Assembly (NCBI GenBank): GCA_040218145.1
Contig: JAVJQK010000098.1
Coordinates: 1-35,145 of the forward strand
DNA: 35,145 nucleotides
Origin: Sandaracinaceae bacterium
Lineage (GTDB): Bacteria > Myxococcota_A > Polyangia > Polyangiales > Sandaracinaceae
Direction: 5' to 3'
The notes beneath the pieces were generated by a model. The model made no database searches, was not told the origin of the DNA, and saw only the letters and a list, made by a program, of their open reading frames with translations. The translations under genes and the position numbers were made by a program. Below, piece by piece: positions 31,761 to 35,145 of this stretch. Within the stretch, counting starts at the first letter, position 1. The number at the start of each line of letters is the position of its first letter.

Positions 31761-31966
31761 AGGGGCCTCCGCGGTGCGACGGCCCCACCGGCGGCGAAGA
31801 GGAGCGACGCGAAGCGGGCGCCTGTCCTGCACCGCTTCCTCCACGATACGACGTCACGCCGGCCGACGACGGGGGCGGGGGCAGCACAAGCCGTGGAATG
31901 CTCTCCGGTCACCATGAGGGTTTAACCCCCACACGACAGGCATCGTCAACGTGTAGGGTCCTGTAC

Positions 31967-34060
31967 ATGCCACACTCCACACATCAGGGTGTCGTCAGAC
32001 GGGCGGGAGGGGTGAGCCCGACTGTCAACTCCGTACGTTTCCATCTTCTCGCTGTCACCCTCCTCGCCGCATCGTGCGCATTTGATGCGGCCCCTGAGCA
32101 GGAGGCAGTCGGCGCATCGACCGAAGCAATCCTGTCCGGTACTCCCATAACGGCGGCCCAGACTCCCTACGTCCAGGTCAATCCCGGATGCAGCGGCACA
32201 CTTATTCGCAACGACTGGGTGTTGACTGCGGGTCACTGTGTTCCGAACTCCGCGGAGAGCGACCCGCAGACACTGAGCGTCGTGGACCTGAACCAACCAT
32301 CGAACACCGCTAGTGCCAGACAAGTGTTTAGGGCCCGAGGATTCGACGCTGCCCTCATCAGGTTGGCGAACCCCATGATCGTGAACGGCAGCACCACTGG
32401 ATGGCGCCTGCCAATCGCGTGGGGACGGGCGTCTTCTCACGTGGGCAAGGCAGCCACCTGCCGAGGGCGAGGACCGTCTACGTGCGGAGGATCTGACTCG
32501 GGGGTGCTCAGACAACGAACGGCGACGCTCTCCAACGAGCGGAGAACGTTCGAGGAACTCCAAATCATCCCAGGCATAACAGAAGGAGGGGATTCGGGGG
32601 CCTCATGTACGATCTCCTCCGGCGGTCAAGACTATCTTGTCGGCATGAACGTGGCGGGGGGGTGTGGTGCGTCTAGTAACCTGCTCTCCGCCGCCGTCAT
32701 CAAACCGTACATCTACTGGGTGCTCTCTCGCTACGAGTTCGGGGCCGCTCAGGCTTCGGGCGACTTCGATGGCGACGGCTACGCTGAACTCGCCGTGTCG
32801 GACCCTGGCGCAGGTGTGAGCGGCGAGGTCTACCTGTACGAAGACGAAGGCGTCGGGTCGTACACGGATTCCTGGACTCGGCGGTTGAGTCAGAACGATG
32901 TGACTGTAAGTTCGAACGAGCCTGGAGACGACTTCGGCTGGGCACTCGCTGCAGCCGACTTCAACAACGACGGCTATGACGACCTAGCGGTTGGTACACC
33001 CGGTGAGCGCTGGGGCCTCGGCCCCCAAGCCGGCACGGTCTACCTTTTTCGAGGCAGTGCCTCAGGGTTGGTCTACTGGCATCGACTCGACCAGCAGACG
33101 CCGAACGACATTTCAACGGGATCCAACCAACCCGGAGAGAGATTCGGAGCGACGCTCGCGGTAGGCAACTTCGCCAACGGGTCGAACCCTGATCTGGTCG
33201 TCGGAGCCCCCCGCGAACTTCGCTTCAACGACGGGAACGACAACCTACGTCCGGGGGGCGTACACATCTTCTTCAGCCCGGCTGGATCGGGGTCGACCGT
33301 CAACCTGACGTACTGGAAGCGATACGTTGGGCCCTCCGTCGACTCGGACAACGCAGAGAGGCTCGGGTTTTCATTGGCGGTGGGCGACTTCGACAACGAC
33401 GGAAATGACGATGTCGCCGCAGGCGCCGTACAGGATGAGGCCACCGCAGGCAACCGCGACCCCGGGCTCGTCAGAATCTGGGAGCCAGCCACAAATCAGA
33501 CTTGGTGGATTCAATCGCCCGCCGTCACCTGGGGTGAGGCCTTCGGCTGGGCCCTCGCCGCAGCAGACTTCAATGATGATGGGGCGGATGACCTCGCGGT
33601 AGGCGCGCCGGGGGCGCGGATCGGCAGCAATACAAGCGGCATTGTGCACGTGTTTCTGCAGAATGCGGCAGGACTCTCGTATCACCACTCCCTCGACCAG
33701 GCCGGCTTCAGCTCGAGCGAAGATGGAGACTTCTTGGGCGGCGCACTCACGGCCAATGATGTCGATGGTGACGGCTGGGTCGAACTCTACGCCGGGGCTC
33801 CAGCAGAGGACTGGGGCTCCAACGAGCGAGGGATCGTGTTCGTGTATGAGTGGAGCACCTCACAGGCAGCTCTCCAAGGACAGAAGTACCTTCTACCGAG
33901 TTCTAGCGGATACGAGTCGTTCGTGGGGGCAACGTTGGGAACGACCACCACATTTGCCCTCTTCGGGTGGGCACAGATGGTCGCCGTGTCGGGTGGAGGA
34001 GGGACTCCTGTGACCCTGTATGGCGATTCCAGCATCGTCGAGAAGGATACCCTGCACTGA
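31967..34060 (+). CDS. Trypsin-like serine protease lipoprotein with FG-GAP repeat propeller
   Basis: The product has 697 residues if begun at ATG 31967; GTG 32012 would give a signal sequence of more usual length but has its GGAGG only 1 base away. A lipobox is present (LLAASC). The chymotrypsin-type domain (about 45-245) has His90 (TAGHC), Asp127 (FDAALI) and Ser210 (GGDSGAS), so it should be active. From about 255 to 690 come integrin-type FG-GAP repeats (SGDFDGDGYAELAVSDPG, AADFNNDGYDDLAVGTPGE) with calcium-type DxDxDG loops forming a beta-propeller. Codon third positions carry clearly more A/T than its neighbours. It is likely an exported or surface protease that binds a target through the propeller. 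Confidence 0.87.
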   Translation: MPHSTHQGVVRRAGGVSPTVNSVRFHLLAVTLLAASCAFDAAPEQEAVGASTEAILSGTPITAAQTPYVQVNPGCSGTLIRNDWVLTAGHCVPNSAESDPQTLSVVDLNQPSNTASARQVFRARGFDAALIRLANPMIVNGSTTGWRLPIAWGRASSHVGKAATCRGRGPSTCGGSDSGVLRQRTATLSNERRTFEELQIIPGITEGGDSGASCTISSGGQDYLVGMNVAGGCGASSNLLSAAVIKPYIYWVLSRYEFGAAQASGDFDGDGYAELAVSDPGAGVSGEVYLYEDEGVGSYTDSWTRRLSQNDVTVSSNEPGDDFGWALAAADFNNDGYDDLAVGTPGERWGLGPQAGTVYLFRGSASGLVYWHRLDQQTPNDISTGSNQPGERFGATLAVGNFANGSNPDLVVGAPRELRFNDGNDNLRPGGVHIFFSPAGSGSTVNLTYWKRYVGPSVDSDNAERLGFSLAVGDFDNDGNDDVAAGAVQDEATAGNRDPGLVRIWEPATNQTWWIQSPAVTWGEAFGWALAAADFNDDGADDLAVGAPGARIGSNTSGIVHVFLQNAAGLSYHHSLDQAGFSSSEDGDFLGGALTANDVDGDGWVELYAGAPAEDWGSNERGIVFVYEWSTSQAALQGQKYLLPSSSGYESFVGATLGTTTTFALFGWAQMVAVSGGGGTPVTLYGDSSIVEKDTLH

Positions 34061-34069
34061 AGATGCGTC

Positions 34070-34083
34070 CCCGGTGCTCCGGG
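34070..34083 (+). terminator. Short GC hairpin after the protease gene
   Basis: CCCGG, loop TGCT, CCGGG lies 10 bases after the stop codon. There is no T-run, so evidence for termination is weak. Confidence 0.3.
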
Positions 34084-34141
34084 CCTTGCGCACGATGATC
34101 CATCCGGGCGAGGCATGGCCATCGGTGTGCGGCCTTGTACT

Positions 34142-34537
34142 TCACCAGTCGTCTTGGAACTCCGACGGGTCGAAGTCGTCGTCGTCGAGGTCGTCATCGC
34201 CCAGCTGATGGTGGGAGTTGTCGATCGGGGCGAGCGCGACGATGAGCTCGACCTGGGCGCGGATGACGTCGCGCGAGGGCTCGTCGAGGTGGCTCACGGC
34301 GACCTCGACGCCGTCGCGGTCGTAGGTCGTGCCCGCGGTGTAGCCGTCCCAGAACTGAAAGTGCCGGGTCAGCGTGGAGTAGAGCCGGCCGGAGTGCGAC
34401 TCACCGACGTAGTAGACGTCGCCGTCGAGGGCGTCGCGGATGACGTAGACGCCGTTGCGATCCTTCAGCTCGCGGACCCAGGGCGCGTAGCGGAGGATGT
34501 CACGCCGATCGACGACGGAGCGGAAGCGGAGGGACAC
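34142..34537 (-). CDS. Minimal GIY-YIG-like nuclease domain protein
   Basis: The product has 131 residues with a GTG start at 34537. The pattern GVYVI (Gly29-Tyr31) ... VYYVGES (Tyr43-Gly45) ... Arg51 ... Glu97 (AQVELIVALAP) ... Asn107 matches the GIY-YIG fold: two tyrosine motifs, a catalytic Arg and a metal-binding Glu. A very acidic tail (DDDLDDDDFD) follows. It begins 4 bases after the upstream coiled-coil gene, so the two are likely co-transcribed. It could be an endonuclease of a phage, plasmid or repair system; the first motif is GVY rather than GIY, as in many family members. Confidence 0.72.
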   Translation of the reverse strand: MSLRFRSVVDRRDILRYAPWVRELKDRNGVYVIRDALDGDVYYVGESHSGRLYSTLTRHFQFWDGYTAGTTYDRDGVEVAVSHLDEPSRDVIRAQVELIVALAPIDNSHHQLGDDDLDDDDFDPSEFQDDW

Positions 34538-34541
34538 GGGC

Positions 34542-35145
34542 TCACCCCGCCCCGTCCGCCGCGCCGTCGTCCTCGGGTCCGGCGAGCTGGTGGTAGAGCA
34601 GCATGAGGGAGCCTTGCTGCATCGGGGTGAGCGCGGCGGCGATGGCCTGGGTCTGCTCGGGCGTCAGGGACCGGAAGAGCTCCTGGAGCTGATCGAGCGC
34701 GACGACCGCGGCGGCGGGGACGGTCTCGGTCGGGTGGGGCCCTGCGGCGTCAGCCGCCGTCATCGCGCCGTCTGCGCTGCCGTCGGTGGACACGGGGAGC
34801 TGGAGGGGCTTCCCGCCGTTGGCGAGCATGCCCACGAAGCCCTTGCCGGCGCTCAGGACCGCGCTCGTGATGCGGTCGCGGTGGTTCCGCTCCGCCTCGA
34901 AGCGCTCGACCTCGAGCAGGCGCTCGGTGTCGCGGTCGAGCAGCTCCTGGCGCTCGCGCTGCATCTCGAAGACCTGCTCGGTCAAGCGCGCGACCTGGTC
35001 GCCGAGCATGTGGTTGTGACGCTCGAGCTGCGAGGCGGCCGAGCCCATCGCGCCGAACGAGGTGCGGACGAGGAACTCGTTGTGGCGGATGGCCTGGGCG
35101 ACGAGCCCCTTCTCGGTGGGCGGCTCGGTCGCGAGGGCGCTGCCC
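34542..35145 (-). CDS. Partial coiled-coil protein of unknown function
   Basis: The open frame continues through the right edge of the window (201 residues visible, N-terminus missing), and the codon bias remains coding beyond the internal Met at 35048. About residues 25-95 of the visible part form a long charged coiled coil (ERHNHMLGDQVARLTEQVFE, RERQELLDRDTERLLEVERF). A small helix-rich domain with LRSLTPEQTQAI-like FRSLTPEQTQAIAAALTPMQ and an acidic end follows. No family was recognised. Its coupling to the GIY-YIG gene suggests they work together, possibly in an integrated element whose rest lies outside the window. Confidence 0.65.
   Translation of the reverse strand, partial: GSALATEPPTEKGLVAQAIRHNEFLVRTSFGAMGSAASQLERHNHMLGDQVARLTEQVFEMQRERQELLDRDTERLLEVERFEAERNHRDRITSAVLSAGKGFVGMLANGGKPLQLPVSTDGSADGAMTAADAAGPHPTETVPAAAVVALDQLQELFRSLTPEQTQAIAAALTPMQQGSLMLLYHQLAGPEDDGAADGAG

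Noticed and set aside
28048-31887. A 1279-codon open frame on the minus strand opposite the DUF4132 gene
   Set aside because: The plus-strand frame has HEAT, DUF4132 and zinc-finger motifs. The minus frame is Arg/Gly/Leu-rich without motifs, as expected of a mirror frame at high GC.

Overview
The window is high-GC, densely coded bacterial chromosome, most likely from a myxobacterium (Myxococcota, Polyangia/Sandaracinus-like). Signs of this are many lipoproteins with Asp/Gly/Cys-rich repeats of MopE type, an N-terminal-kinase/TPR Ser/Thr protein kinase, an ECF sigma factor with a FecR-type anti-sigma factor, and a MYXO-CTERM-like tail. Four-base ATGA/GTGA stop-start overlaps link many of the genes. 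No rRNA, tRNA or CRISPR array was seen. Family names come from motifs and remembered family features; no database search was possible.

Region 1 (1-8486): a Tn3-family transposon bounded by 38-bp terminal inverted repeats (142-179 and 8449-8486, one mismatch). All its genes run leftward: tnpR, tnpA, then a mer-type operon. That operon has a canonical MerR (three Hg-ligand cysteines at the family spacing) and a MerR-type operator, but no merA (mercuric reductase) or merB. Instead it carries a thioredoxin-like/MerC-like membrane fusion, a small Cys-rich thioredoxin-like protein, two exported HMA-domain (MerP-like) proteins, an outer-membrane beta-barrel protein, a small lipoprotein and an NHL-propeller lipoprotein. 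This reductase-less, envelope-directed mercury or soft-metal module is the best candidate for an undescribed system.

Region 2 (8489-18120): a long leftward gene string. It starts with an ECF sigma factor and a zf-HC2/FecR anti-sigma factor, followed by a lipoprotein, a hidden 48-residue zinc-ribbon gene, a Cys-repeat lipoprotein, a two-TM envelope protein, a MopE-like Cys-rich lipoprotein and a Ser/Thr kinase. The transposon lies directly after the kinase stop codon and separates it from a further lipoprotein gene (1-134), so it appears to have landed inside this cluster.

Region 3 (18222-20845): two divergent envelope genes. The rightward one looks like an in-frame join of a MYXO-CTERM-type lipoprotein and a beta-barrel protein with its own signal peptide.

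Region 4 (21038-27410): a Fur box followed by an imelysin-type iron operon: imelysin lipoprotein, di-haem DHOR/DUF1111 protein, DUF1513 protein with a Tat signal, second imelysin, and MauG-like di-haem peroxidase lipoprotein.

Region 5 (27411-28116): a mobile-element graveyard with a fragment of a Tn3 transposase close to the intact one, abutting an IS21-type IstB fragment.

Region 6 (28117-35145): a 1205-residue HEAT/DUF4132 protein ending in a PARP-type zinc finger, a trypsin-like/FG-GAP lipoprotein with less GC-biased codons than its neighbours, and, leftward, a minimal GIY-YIG domain protein behind a coiled-coil protein cut by the window edge.
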